The notes under the pieces are model-generated. The model was not told the origin of the DNA, did not search any database, and was given only the letters and a program-made list of their open reading frames with translations. Shown in pieces: positions 21,601-36,600 of a DNA stretch of 64,000 bases. The number at the start of each line of letters is the position of its first letter. The stretch's first letter is position 1. Origin of the DNA: Larus michahellis (taxonomy: Eukaryota > Chordata > Aves > Charadriiformes > Laridae). The stretch is taken from assembly GCF_964199755.1 (NCBI RefSeq), contig NC_133904.1:930001-994000 (forward strand), written 5' to 3'. Both the position numbers and the translations under genes were made by a program.

Positions 21601-24600
21601 AGCAGGACATGAAAACTCTTAAGTGACATTTCCAAGCTTGACATTTCAACGCTGCTCTTGTTGCAGCACTGAACTCATTAGAAAAAAAACTATTAAACTA
21701 AACCAAAATAAAACACAGAATTAATTGATTACTACGAAAATCGACTAACCCTTCCTAGGCCCCAGTAATTAAAATCCCCAGATCATTCCACCTCGTTGGG
21801 TAACTATCGGTTTCTGACGTAGCCACAAAGTTCTCTGAAAGTTTTCTCCCCTTTATCCCCTTCCACCTACTGGGTCTAATTTCTTTCTCATGAGCACTTC
21901 AAAGTAGTGTTTCTCGTGCAGCAGTTCAAATATGTAGGTCATTTCATTGTATCTGCCAATCCCAGTGAGGAGACGAACCTGTGGAAATAACAGCGTAAGC
22001 GAGAAGCTCAAAGTGGCGCCGGAAAAGCCTCTCTGGAGCCGTCAGCGCGTGGGGAGACGGCGGTGCGCGGGCAGAGCGCTGGGCCAGCAGGTGCAGTTCC
22101 ACGGATCCTCCCTTACAGCCACCAAGGTTTTATTTTTAAAGCAACCTACTGCATCTTTTTTACTGTGAGGTGAAAGGAATTTGACCAAATAAAAATACGC
22201 AGTGAACCTTTTGACAATGGCACCATTATACTGGGCACGTCTCAGACCCCAGGAGTCCTTTCAAGGCAGGACTCAGAGCTGCAGGACAGCCCCCAGTACA
22301 AACCGTCGCATCCCACCAACACCTCAAGGGCCTTGATATTCCCGTTCTGATTTCCCACCCTGCTGCCACCTCACCATTCCACTGTCTCCACCTCCTCCTT
22401 CCACTGTCTCCGCGCACTTCAGAGCAAACGCTCCCTTTTAGCTTCTGGGGACAGGCAGGACGAGCCCAGCCGAGCAGAGGTGACAGACCGTACCCCGTTC
22501 CACCACCCGCCTTCCCCCGCACACTGCTCACGAGCAAAGTTGCTTGCTAAGGTGTACATGGAAACCGTCCCACAGCACCTGCCAGACACCCGGGACACGT
22601 ACCACCAGTCCGTACTCCTCGTGCGGCGCCAAGTGCTCGTCTGTGAGAAGTCGCGCTGCTTGGAGGACTCGCGTGATTCCCTCCATGTGGCAAGTCAAAC
22701 TAAAGCAATTATGGGCCAAAATCAGCAATTCTGTAACTGAAGAGGAGCAGAACTGAGGTATTTCAGTTAATAAGCTGAGGAAGTTCATCATTACGCTTCT
22801 CTCTGCAGAGGATCCACAGCCTTCCCAGTTACAAACAGCAGAACTGGATTAGAAAGTCGAGCTATTACGGTTCTGTCCTGTGCAATTTTAAGAAGTAACA
22901 GTTCCTGTAACAGTATGCATTCAGTGTGGCGTCTCACTCTGTGGCAAAGTCTGGGCGTTTTGGATCATTTCCTGAAACGTTATTTTATTCCACACACAAA
23001 ACTTCCAACCTCCTCCACCGAAAGCTGACCGACAAACATCCAATAATAAACACACCAGCTGCCCGCTGTCACCAACCGGCGCTGCACTGGCAAAAGGAAG
23101 GCCACAAGTTTTGCATCTGGGTTTGAAAAATCATTCCTAAATTGCACACACTAAATAAATGAGCTAAACCAGCACACCCTGGCACGTTCCGCTTCCTGTG
23201 CAAGGCCTGGTCTAAGAGTGCAAAGCAACCACGGCGCCGCGCGGTCCCAGACCTTACTCTCGGCACCACGCCGGTCACTTCAGGAGAGCAGCAGTGTTAG
23301 ACGAACCGCTGCACAGCACATTGGAAAACGCAGACTTTGAAAACAACACAGTTAACGTCATAAACCTATACGATGTATTTTGAAACAAACCAATTATACC
23401 TCTACCTGTAGAAAGGTACTCAAGCGGAGACTCCATTCAGAGACATCCTCCAGCACAATTTGGTAATTCCCAACATTGTTTCCTCAGAGTCTCTTCCTTA
23501 ACTCGTCAGCCATGCAGGAAAATACTAATACTCACACCCATATACTACTTAACCAGAAAAAATAAGGGGTAAGTTAAGATCTGACAACAGGACAGATATA
23601 TTAACTATTTTCAATTAGTTATTTTCTCACAAAGGTTTTCCAGATTTCCAGTATTACAGCTGGGTTCTAACGGAACAGTTTCAACATTAACTTCAGCCAG
23701 GCTTTCGCTTCCACAGAACGCGTTCTAGAAGATGCTGACTCACTGACTGCATTGCCCAGCTGTTAGCACAAAAAATCTGTATTTTGCTTGGAAAGTAAAC
23801 TGATGCAACCCTTCAGCAGCACGCTCAGGCACTGTGCGTATGCTCCGATCTATTAAGTTAGTACCAAATTTGAGATCCGTAACAGATGCTTCTATCAGCA
23901 TTGCTTTTACTCTGTGATGTGATTTTAAACCACAGAATGCCACGTTTAGTAATGCATCGGTTACATCAAGTATTATTTGCCGTTTACTTACTGCACGCCA
24001 GTTCCCCGCGTGGTACAGAGGAAATCTTGTCCAGTAACTTCATGCCAACCAGCGTATGATCCTGGCACAGCTTAGCGAGCTGCAGGAATGCCTGACTCTC
24101 GGCTGCAGGATTCAAAACCTGTTTCTGTCCTGTATCCAAAGAGAGAGAGCGTTATAAGTGCTAACCGTTCAGGAGAGATTAGCTACGTTAATGGAAAAAA
24201 AACCCAAAGCAACCAATATAACTTCATCCAGACTGAGCTGGGACTTGGAACTGCAGCTCCAAACACACTTTTGATCTTACTGCTTGAATTTAAGACTCAC
24301 ATACTACTTCTTTGCCAGATCAATCCAATGAAATCCTACTGAACAACCGCATTGCTACTGCAACACCACCTCTAATTTCACAAATCCAGCAGGCTGCTGC
24401 TGCTGCTGCAAAAAAGAGCCTTTTCCTCTTCCTCACACAACGCAATTCTAACCCGTCCCTTGCAGTGGCTCGGATTCATACTCTTCCGTGGACCAGTTCA
24501 ACTCATGCACTCGACAGAAAACTCTTCTTTTCTGGATGTGGTTTCTGCTAAGTTAGTAAGTTGACTCTTCTGAAGGAACCAAATCCTCGGAGCCAACCAA

Positions 24601-27600
24601 GGGAAGGGGAACATGGGGAGCAGCAGGCGCGAGACAGCAGGAGCAGAGGAGAGCACACCTGGACTCAGGAATCTCCATCTGATGGCTCATGTTTCTCATG
24701 GAACTTTGTTGTTAATGTTGTGGCAAAGCAGAAGCTACTTAAATAGAAAAGTCCCCCAGATAAAATTCCTGCTGTTTTGAGGAACATCCCTCATCTCACA
24801 AAGTCAAAAAAAAAGGGAAAATTTTTTGGCCACGCTTTTTTCACAAAGAAAACAAGCATGAATCTTTCCAAGTCAGATGATGTGGGGCTGCAAAGGTCAT
24901 GAGTAAAAAACCCAAACAACCCCATTTTTTAAAACCATTAAATTTACATCTATAAAAAAGAAAATCTTAAATGCTGCAACACCACACTGGACTCAAAAAT
25001 AACTAAAAATAAACGTTTGTATAAAACCTGTTTAAAGAAGGTGTACCAGGTTTACAAACATTACACAAGAGCTGCCCAAACGTTACTGACCATAACGAGC
25101 ATTCAAGTATCTGGAGAGCAAGGACAGTTTTTCAGATACACAAATACCACACTTAGAAACCAAAAATGCTAAAATACAAGATCAAGCCTCCTCACTACCT
25201 TTCCCTTCCGAAGACGCCAACAGTTCCTGCATGATTTCTTCAGCCACCAGCTCTGCCACGGTTTCAGGCCGGAGCCCCTGCGTGGTGATGAAAGCCTGCG
25301 CCTTCCTGCCTCTGTCCGGCTGGCGGGAGGACAGGATCGCCCGAAGCACTTTCTCAGGGTCCTGGGCTGACATTTCACTGTAGGAGCAGTTCAGTTCCTA
25401 AGAAACACACGTACACTTAGAAGATTCTACACAGCAAAAATTCCAGAACATACACTGACCTGCGGTACTTCTTCCTAACGACGAGCTGATGTCAGAGGGG
25501 AGTGCTGGAGAAGCAGACAGAGCTCCGTTTCAAAAAACACAAACATAGTCTGTCCTTGTATCAGTTAACGGTGCCTTATCCGTTTACCTTCAGTATGAAC
25601 GTCCTCCCAATCAGGCTGGCATTTGAGTACTTTGTATTTGAAGTTGAATACTCACAGAGCTGTTGCCATGGACAGAGATACTTTCCTGAACCAAATATAA
25701 ACCTTAACACTTAAAATCACTGGAAGAAAGACCTCCCAAAACAAAGAACTGTGTTTTACTGCGTAAGTTTTACTTAGGGGTTTCCTTTTCCTCTTCTCTA
25801 TATACCACAAACTCTCCGTGACAAACATACCTTAGTTTTTACATATGCTACAGTTGGAAGAGGAGTTGGTGAGGCTCTGTAAATGCTCTGCTGCAACCTA
25901 TTCCAAATTTATAACTTTACAAATTAATTGAAAAATATACCTCATAAACACAATGATCAAAAGTACGGACACGCGGCTTCAGGCAAGTAGTATATGGATG
26001 GTCTAAAAGGGAACAAGCCGGTCATACGACTACTTCTCAGTAGCTCAAACCTAAAGCACTCACTCCGAATATTCAAAGCATGAAAGATTCTGTAGGAAAA
26101 CCTAAGAGCCTCTGTGATAAAGCCGGTACTAATATTTTCAGCACACAAGCTGCTGTTTTTATTCAGGAAAAAAAAGAATGCTACATTCCAAAAATAAGGA
26201 CCAAATACCATGGGAAGGGTTCTGTACCCTGAAAGGAGCGTTCAGCCGCACCCTCTGGAGAAGAAGCAGAGGTGGGCTGTCAGGAAGGTCAGGGAGCAGA
26301 GAGGCGGCAAACAGTCGCCTACGTCTCCTGTCACCGTCTGGGTCAAACCACTTGGAACTTATTGGCCACCCCCCTGAGCAGCCCCGGGGTAAAGAGCTGC
26401 CTCTGTGCGAGCCTGCAGAGCACTTCTGTGCGAAAACTTCTGAGGCAGCTGCTATCTCTTTGTCTGCTTCTGCGTCGGTGTTGATTATGAAGGCATCCCA
26501 CAACAAAGGCCTAAAGCAAAGTGCTAGATGAACAACATATGCTCGAAAGATTATAAAAAAAGCACATCAAAGAGACACAGGCTGAAATCTGGCCTAGTGG
26601 AGTCAGAGGTAGGGGCCCGGGGAGTCTGGGAGTTGAGTTCATCTCAACACTTCATGCCTAGGAAGCATCTGGCCATTTTTCCACACAAAGGCTCGGTAAT
26701 TTCACCCTCCGAAGCTTGTTTCAGGCACCTGATGAGGACTTTCACCACTCTTATCCTTCTGTCCATAAACTTCTACAGCACCACTTGATACAAACCACTT
26801 GTTTCTTTAATGTTACCAGGCACATACCTTCGAAAGTTCGTATAAGCAGAGAACCTGTCTGCAGTAGTTCCTCCCATGGACACACTCATCTATGAGAACC
26901 TTCAGACTGGTAACAACCTGATCATCTGGAGATGGAGCCCCAATGTGTGTCCAGTCTTCTAAGCTTGATGCTGGAAACAAAAATACTATAAATCTCTTTC
27001 TCATAAAGACAAATAACACCAATAGATCTTATACTTGGAGCAAGACTCCAGAAATCTGTAGCAAATACGTAATACTTTCTCAGTCTTTGAAAACGGAACT
27101 CTTGGTACCTGTGAGTTTTTTGTTTGTTTTTTTTTTTTTTAAGTTTTAGGATACAAATTATATGACATAATACAAATGAGCCAAAATATCCACGATAACA
27201 CCTCAGATGTAAAATTCCTAAGCATAAGAGAGCATAAAGGTTTCTTTCAGTCTTTCTGGTGGCTTAGGCTTCATTTCCTCTTTTCTATTCCTATTAAGCT
27301 TTATAAATATTAGTATTAGAAAGTAATGTTCCAGCTGACAGCTTTCTCATTCAGGGTCCATAAATATGCACAGAGTACTTTATATATAAACATTACCAGC
27401 CTTAGCCTTGCTATCAATAAGAAACACTAACCCCTTTATAATGCACGAAGAATTCAGAGAAATATATTAATTAAAGCATTTCCATGTTTCAGCTCTATAA
27501 ACTCACTCAAGATTTACTACAGTGTCTGCTTCAAGAGCAGGAACACAGATGAAATTCAGTGCTACTTTACTGGAACAGAACCGTGAACTATAAAAAACGA

Positions 27601-30600
27601 ACAGTTAAGAGACTATAGAAACTGTACACAGAAACACCCCACCTGAAGCACATAAGCAACGTATATTACAAGGCCTCAAATTCCTTTCACTAGAGGATTT
27701 ATGAACGCAGGAGATAACCCACTGTCATGAAGCCCTTATTTCCTCCAGAAATACTGGGGGGAATTAAGACTGTAAAGAGGAAGAACCCAGCAGAAGCCCA
27801 GCACCGGTACTAACTGGTTGGCGTTACTTACCGCTCGGGACTCTGCCTTGCTGAGATGCACTGCTTTCAGATGGCTTCTCTCTTCCTACAAGAAGAGTCT
27901 GAATATCTGTGTGTAATTTCTCTAGATCAGTCTCCCCCGAAGCCAGAGCTCTGCAATGTAATACCAGTGAAACATCTCTGTTGTAGAACTGGAAATACTG
28001 ACAAACACGGCTGGCTTCGTGCACGCTTCCTTCATCGAGAAGGCATCCGATCAGAAACTTGAGTGATCCCTCCTCCTCGTTAGTCAAGGTCTGTTGAGGC
28101 TCTCTGAATGCAAGACCCTCTAGTTTTAAGTACTTTGGTGTGTTCAGAGCAGGCAGCTTCGAAAAAGAAAACTCCTTAGCTAAGTTATCAAAGGTAAAAT
28201 CCCTGTTCCCTACAACATGGGAGGAAAATCTCAATTTGCCTGACCCCTCGTCTGTGGATAGCGCTTGTTGTGCGATGCGACAAATCCAGATCTGCTTCTC
28301 TATTTCTTCTAATCTGTGCAGGGACGAGGAGTCATTCTTGGCCAGCCAATGGCCAGCTAGGGTAAGCAACAGCTGTCTCTCCATAATGCTGGTTATCTTC
28401 TCCTGAGCTGAAGACTCAAATACTGCGTTTGCCTGATTGAAAAAAAAATCAGATGCAGCTTTGCTGGAGATTGAATTTTTCATGAAGTTGTCATTACATT
28501 TTTTCCAGAATTCAACTCTTGTCTGGTTTTGATGCCACTGTCCGATGTCTCTTAAATGATGTAGATCTCTTAGAACCTGCAAAATTCACAGAGGTCTTAA
28601 ACAACTTTCTTTCCAAAAAAAGAAAAATCACGCTGAACGGCCAGAATACTGAAAAACTGAATTAGATTAAGTGTCCCACCAATTTTTCTCACCGAATAAA
28701 ACTGATTGTACAGCAAGTAAAAATAGTAAGAGAATAATGAAAGCTACACTGTCCTTTTCAGCATAGCACTTACAGTCAACCTGTTTGGTGTACTTGCATT
28801 AAAATAAAAAGTGATTTGAAGAAAAAATTGTGTTTCAGGAAGACTAAGAAGTAACATTCTCAATACTGACAGTAAGAGGAGTATTAAGAGGTGGGTATCA
28901 TTATTTAACTGTACCTCTTGGATTACAACGTTGTCCACGGGCAATTCAGCCAGCGCTGCTACCTCCCGAGCCAGCGAGAACATCCCTTTCTCTTGTAGCT
29001 GCTCCAGAACTGACCTGCACTCACTCTGCAACGTCTCCATACTGTAACTGGTTAGGACGGAGCGATTAATCGATATGGAGGAATCCTTCAGGCTCTCACT
29101 GAGCGCACAGAGCTTCTTCACGTAAGGACCTGTTTTACAAAAATATAAACAATTAAAGGCAGCTGGTTTTTAAACCTGAGGAAATTCTGCTGCTTCTTTC
29201 AGCATGCAACCCTGCCAGAGGAGCACAGATTTTACACTCTAAAACTTTCATGGGACTGAAAATAAGCTCTAAATCCGTAACTAAAATACTTCCGTAGATA
29301 ATCTGTGCACTCCTCAACAACACTTGCACGTAATCATTCCCCCAGACAACTTACACACACAATTACATTTTCACGACTGCAATTCACCGTAAGGACCAAC
29401 TCTGCTTATATAAATTCTTATACAAAAATAAAACAGGATGACTACACTTAAACATTTTCAGTCACTCCAACAACATCATATGTGGTCTTTAGATTAAAGC
29501 AGTAAATCATCTGAGAGAAGAAGCTGTATTTACCATCGAGCAGAAGATTATCTGCTGCAGCAAACAGCTGTAAGAGCTTTCCTAATTCATACTCCGTTCT
29601 ACATTGCTGCATCATCAACTCAAGGAGAAACAACGCTTGTGATTCCAACCACTGCACAGGTAATTCTGAAGCTGCTGGTTCATCTTCAGTTTTAAGCTGT
29701 GTAGAGAAAGATATTTAAATGTTGGGTTCTGGGGTTTTTTTTGCAAATATATTCTGCATTTTGGTGGGAATCACACTGGAAATGGAAGGTGTACCAGGTG
29801 TACCTCCTTCTTTCAGAAACAATTAACTGCCCTTCCCAAGGGGCACTGAGCCATCTCTGATGGACGTTTGACTTCAGCCTCAAAGTAGTAGATTTTATGA
29901 CAGGGTGACCTTCCTCTTGCTAATCATGGAAGATATAAGAGATGCAAGAATGATCAGAAATGGATAGATAAAATAAATTGCTAGATTGATAGCTCTTGTT
30001 ATAGCGCCGTATACTTTATAAGCATATCCACTATGTGAGTGGCACGTAGGAAAGGAAACTGATCTAGCCTGGGCTTCAGTTGCAGGAAGGAAAACCGCTA
30101 ATGACATGGAATGTTAGCCACCAAGATATTCAGGGAACTAGAAAACTGGGATGGAAAGGAAAGAACTGAAATAATTTGTGAAAATATCTGTATGTGACAA
30201 AGAAAGAACAATGCGTGAAAACACTTTGGTCCTCTTAAAATCACCCGCTGAATTAGTTTTTTACTGTGAGGGTGTAATGCAGTTCACCGAGTCATTTTCA
30301 AAGAAAAGTCTGCACAATTTCTAACAACTACCAAAACTAAAGTGATATCACAAACTGCTTCAGAAACTTTGAAACATATTCAGAAAGTTTGTCTTTCTTA
30401 AATAGATATTCCGTGTAAGTTTATCATCTCAGTATTGACTTTCCCTGGTCAATACAGAATAGAAAATATCCCACACTTACTCACCACAAATAATTCAATT
30501 TACCAACAGTGGTCCTACCCGAGTCAACGCCAACCTTCAAACAGTAAACTGCTCACACAAGGAGGGTGACATCGCATTTCAATCTGCCCATATCAACTTA

Positions 30601-33600
30601 AAACAATGCATTGTGAGTTTTGAATTGTCAAAAACATTTTCCCATCAACTGGCAGCATTAAAAAGAATCTGCTGAAACCTAGTGCTTCAGAAACCAGCTC
30701 CTAGGTCATTCTAAGCATACCCTTTTCATTATTTTCATGTATGACATTAGATGCCCATCACATTCTAATGAGGCAAGGCCATTTAGAGAAAATTAAATTT
30801 GCTTACTTTTGTGAGACTTTCCTGAAACTTGTCCAGTTTGATTTTAGCTTCAGTGTATTTTTTACAGTTCATACATAGTTCGTACATCTCCAGCATATAC
30901 AGCAAAGGGGAATCCTTTAAGACACAAAAATAGGTTATAATTCTTTCCTAAAAGTACCTCAATAAATGTAGAATTTGTCTTCCTCACTACTAGAGCAATA
31001 AAGTTCTCACTTCTTAAAACTGCACGCAAGGCTGAGATACGATCTGCAAATTTGCAATAGTTGGAAGAACTTCATTCAAAGATTTTCTCACCTGATTGGG
31101 ATTTTCAGTGGATTACACCCAAGCTATCTGGGCCACAAATCGCACGACAGAAGGGGAATCTATAGGCCATCTCCTCTCCAAGACGATTTGAGAAACACTC
31201 AAGTATACCACTGAAGAGACATTATCTTACCTTTAAAAAGAGCTGGAAGCCATTTAGAAGCGTTTTACTTTTTTGCTCTCTTAAAAAGACTTTCCAGATA
31301 ACTGATAGGTCATGAAGATCCCATTCATGATTTTCTGCTGAGCTTTGAATGTGGTTTGTTGCTTCAGCTCTGGTGGCATCATCCACAGTAGTAATTATCC
31401 AAACGCAGAGACAATGAATAACGTTTGCATCCTGTCAAATGACAAAAAGGATGGCTTTTTCATAACCGGAGATAAACATCACCTCATGATACATCACTCG
31501 GTCAAACGCGTCATACTATTCACAATCACTACAAACACTGTGAAAAAAACTTGACGAATGCAAGTTACATATCTAGCATTTAACATAATTGCGCACAACC
31601 ATCATTTTTTTATTACTTCTTCCTCTAAAAGATAACTAACTTCATCAGTACTCACTTGGAAACACGCTGCTAAAACGCTCAGAATGGGAGCGTGCTCTCT
31701 CAGTCCTTCAGTCAAAAGGTAACGTGAAGGGTCGGGGCTCCCCTGGCACTGCAAAAGGATTTGAAAGAGACTGTCGGCGTATCTGCTCTTGGAGGCCCCG
31801 GCAGCACTGCTTCCAGCACTCCCTGTCTCAGGACACAATAACGGCAACTTCTCCAACGCCAATAGCAAGTGATCTTGTAAAACGGGAGTGAAATCTTGAA
31901 GGACAGAAATGACCTAAGAAAACAGAACCAAAAGCAACTGTACAGAGAGAGATCCAAAGAGAACGAGGGGGAAGGAGGACTGAAGCATTACATACACAGA
32001 AAAGACAAATAAAACATTCTTCAGATTTGATTTTTTAGAACAGTTCTTGAGACTTAGAGAGGAAAAAGTGTTCTGTAGGTGTGACTTATTCTAAGAAAAT
32101 ACTGAAGCTCACCTTTTTCCCGAAAGCTAAAGTGCCTCTGAGAGACACTCATTTTTGGCGTATCTCTCATACTGCTAACAGCACATCATGAAAAGCGCCT
32201 GGTTAGTTGCTATTGTGTAATTACATCCATTTCTTTTCAAGACAACAACAAAGAGATCCAAGTTAAAATCCTAGGCCTGCTAAGTATCATCTTACCTGGA
32301 ATTTTCTTGGCAAATACTTTTGTGTCCAATTCACTTCAAAGAGACACTCAAATCACTCCTCTCTGAAAATCGTGTTCTCCACTACTGATTAATAACATCA
32401 CATAAGATCTTTCAAACAGGAAATTTTCTTCCTAATCTTCTCCTTTAATAGCTAGCTTTCATGCTTTTAGAAGCATATTATTATATTTGCTGAACAGTCA
32501 GCTCTCTCTGGAGTCAATTTCCTTTGTCTTGTGTTAGCTTTTCACATCCCAAGAGGGAGAGAAAAGTTGAGAAGTTGGGCAACCCGGCTGTAAGAGAAGG
32601 GCTATCATCATCACAGGATGTTGCGCATCCTGGGACAACTTCTAACTTCTTTGAAACTGATGGGGCTTCAATTTTACATTGTCTCCACAACGTGATATTC
32701 TCTTTATTTGCTTGTTGGAAGAATCTACTTTTTATTCCTTTGTTTTTTTTTTTTAACATCACAGACAAAGAACATTCTTGATAAACTCTATCTTCATTTA
32801 AAATCATACAAGGATATCTCACCTCATGCGGCTGGTAGCTGTACAGCTGGGTTTGGATGATGAACTGCAGCCAGTCGTTGGATTTGGCACATTCCTTTAG
32901 GTAAGACGTACTCAGACCGATGTTATGCAGTTTACAGAACTGCATTACCAAAGACCACTGCCTTCTAGAGTCACTAGACGTCCTGCACGGAATTTAAACA
33001 GCTTCAGCTGTCATAAACTGATAATTATACCGCATGTTAACAATGTGTAAACTCATCGTGTAGCTGAGATCCACTGCCTGCACATGGCAAAGCCGGCACT
33101 TCCATTGACTTCACTGCAGATGAGGTCACGTTCCATGGTGGGAGCTGCCACACTACACCCCGTGGACATTCCCACCCATTGTCCTGGTCTTGACAACGCA
33201 GGCTTTGAGAGGAGGTCAACAACCTTCACTCCTGAGCGTGCTGCAAGAGCTCTGAGAACAGCGAGTCTAACGTGCTGACTGCACTTCCTTATCCTTGCCA
33301 ACAGACATCCGTTATCTCTACCATCTGAAATACCAAGACTATCTTCTAAATTCAAATATTGTTGTTCAGTTTACCACAATAAGACACACACATCTCTCTT
33401 ATAAATTCAGTGCTCGATCTCAATTTGCCAGCGTAATCCTTTAAACCCTATTTTACTCACTTCTTTATTCCTTGATGCTCAACTGCATCCCAAAAGGCTT
33501 CTTCTAAGGAGATAAGAACTTCTGCTGCTGCTGCTTTTTCACCATCAGCCAATTTCGTTAACTTTTCAACTGTTCAAAAGAACGTATTACTATTTCTGAG

Positions 33601-36600
33601 ATGCTATTTGGGATTAGAGTAATGGTAATATTTTCAAAAGTACCAGAATCAATAAGCGGAACAAATCTTATTAATGCAAATGTTTCAATAACTATGCCAA
33701 GTCTGGCACCAACGTGGTTACATGATTTTTGAAAAAAGAAATTCAACTTTTAAATCACATAACTTTTTTTTTTTTTTAAATAAGCGCTACCTATAGTTTT
33801 AAATAACATATATGTTTTTAGAACGATCAGGAAAATATAAATGCATGCCAGCAGTTTCCCAGTTGGGACAGACAGACACCTGAGGACCTATAGTTTGAAA
33901 TTCAACTTTATTATTCCTAGGATAAGTTTAATTTCCTTACAGCTTTAAACATCTGGTTTCACTGCAGCTGTAAGACAGTTTTCAAGTATGAAAGACAAAA
34001 GAGATTTATTTGGTAATGTCCCTTTGTTTAATCCTCTAGTTATATTAATACAACATTAGGCTGAACTTTACTAAATATTACACAGAGCCTTAAGCAGCTG
34101 TTCGACAGTGTCTGTCTGACAGTCCCGCAATCCTGGCTGCATGTCATATCACAGGCTGCCTGCCGTATTTGGTATGCCAGGTTCAAAGTGCACCTTCAAA
34201 TTAGTAAGAAGCAGGAAAAAAAGAAGAGCAAAATTCTTAGCTCTTCAAAGGACAGGATGCTCTTACTGCACTCCTGAGAAGTCGGGCGCCATCTTTCAAT
34301 CCATCTCTGCTTCTCTTCCCGATAAACACATAGTACCCTATTTTAAAACAAACAAAGCACGCCCTTACCCAAAGATTCTTTGATTTGATTGTGCTGAGAT
34401 TCTTCATTTCTAGTTCTGTAACTGAAAATTATGTTTGCAACTTTAATATCGACTCTGAGTTTGAGGCTGTCGAGACCAAGCAATTCCAGAAAACACACAC
34501 AGGCTGCTCCTACTGAAGGCGCGCTGAAGGAGGAAAGAGCTAAAACATAGGCTTCCTTCCCTGCTTGCTGAATCCTGAAACAAAAAGGACACCAGTTAGC
34601 ACATATGATTTTTAACTGATTTTCAAACATAAATATTCGCCACGTAAACAAGTACCTACAAGGTTTACTACACTCACAGACTTCAACATGGAGGATGTTT
34701 ACAAAACAGAAGTCTCGTATTTATAAAAAACCCTAGGTATGAGAATAAAGCCTTACACATCATAAGCACAGAGTCTGCAATTTAATAAACTTTAACAAAA
34801 ACTAAAGCCAATGCATTTGGTATTACAATTAATAAAAACCAGCTGTCAGCACTTTCAGTGCGAGAAGTCCCATGGCAGAGCTCACAATCGAAGCTCTGCA
34901 GCGTCAAGAACCTGAAATCGATTTACAGCTTGCGCTAAGCAAAAAAGCTCCCCTGAAGGGTTCTACAGGGGCTGGGGCACTGCTTAGCTGAAATTTTTCC
35001 AGAGCAGTAACTAAAAGAATTGTGCATGTCTGATTGTCTTTTAAACTATTAAGTATCTCAGTCTAGATTAAGGTATGTTTTCCTTTTTGCCCAAATCTTA
35101 GCTGTTTACACAAGAGAAACTTATTTGTATCGAAATGAGGAAAAGAAACATACAGTGACTAATAAACAAACAGGACATTCAGGAAACAAACAGTGATTCG
35201 TTCTGATGTAACTCCTACTAGTTTAGAATATACTTAATAGTAAGTTTAATATATTCAAGGAGGATGTGTAATTTGACTGTATCCCTTTGAACACATGATT
35301 CTGAAGCTTCAGCCAGAAAATTTAATTCCTTCCATCTCCAGTACGTTATTTGTCTTATTAATTTAACTAAAGAAGTCTCATTCTTAGGAAATGTCAAAGA
35401 AAAGGGGCATCTTTTGTCTAAAAAGTGATCTGGAGGCTCAGGTCCCTGGAAGAAAAGCCTACCTATGTTTGATATGACTGGAGTATTTTCCATTCCTTGC
35501 TTTTATACTGTAGATTTTATTTAGGTAATTCAAAATAAAACTCACCTTCTTTTAGGTGACATTTGATTTCTATCCTACTCCATGCTAGACTATTGAACAG
35601 ACTCCTAGGACAGCTAAAACGTCAAGCGATGCAACAACGCACACCACTTGTTTGCTGTTGGGGAGGATTAATGTTACTCCATGTGCTAGATTATAAAGAT
35701 TGTAACTTCAAAAGAACTATTTGACCGTCATTTTTGAGAAGACTTACAACTGTCTGGGGGATTTGCTCTTTACTAACTGCTGGACCAAAAATGTTCCAAA
35801 AGCAAATGACGGACGTCCATGGTGCAAATAGTACAAAAAATCCAGTCGTTCCATTATAGCGTATTTGTTCACCAGTTCAGGGGATGAAAAATGAGGAAAG
35901 TCAGTTGATGCATCTAGAAGGAATATCATTGTTATTATGAGCTGATAAACAGTTGAATTAAACATAGAAAATGGCTTTTGGCCTCCAAACATGAGATGAC
36001 AACCAAATACCTCTCCTCTTGTTCTAATTCAAATCTCAGCATACCCAAACCCCGCTGCAATCGCAATTCTCATTGTAAAACTCTACAACTCTAGATCACT
36101 TCTTAGGCTCTCAACTTCTTTTTAAAAGAAAATACTGCTTTTCTATCTCATAATACATTCAGAAAAAATTCTGTCTGTGAAGAACTTAGTGGAAGTCTTA
36201 AAATCTAAATTAAAATCTACGATTTTCCAATTAAATTTGGAAATTAAAATCTACGATTTTAATTTCCAAACAAAATTTTAGTAAATTACACTGGATTTTT
36301 TTGTAAAAGAAATGCCCTTTGGAATAAGTTTATCTGCCAAATCATTCCACTGGAAGGTATTTTATCCTAGGTGCTCAGGCTAACAAAGCATATAAAACTT
36401 GAAAGTAACGTACCTGATACAGCAAGAGTATTTGTTGACTGCCAGCCAAATAATTTAGTGGGATCAAAGGGCACTAATGACTGAAAGATTAGAAACAAAA
36501 TATATTGAGAAGTCTTAAGATTTTGACATCAGACCAAACTGGAGAATGTTTTAGGGAGCTGCAGTGGCAGAGAACCAGGCCTGGCCTGTGCTGCTATCGA

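Larger units (their letters stand above)
18624..30806 (-). other. SPG11 introns 27-39
   Basis: Gene-free stretches between the listed exons. Long ones are 22737-23991, 24130-25198, 25398-26827, 26971-27831 and 29697-30806. They hold T/A runs (for example 27128-27142 and the CTG run near 24392-24410) and no repeat family, RNA gene or extra exon that I can recognise. Confidence 0.6.

Noticed and set aside
24392-24410. CTG triplet run
   Set aside because: Short, intronic in SPG11, no sign of expansion.
27856-28406. Plus-strand frames of 68-88 codons
   Set aside because: Antisense shadows of SPG11 exon 30.
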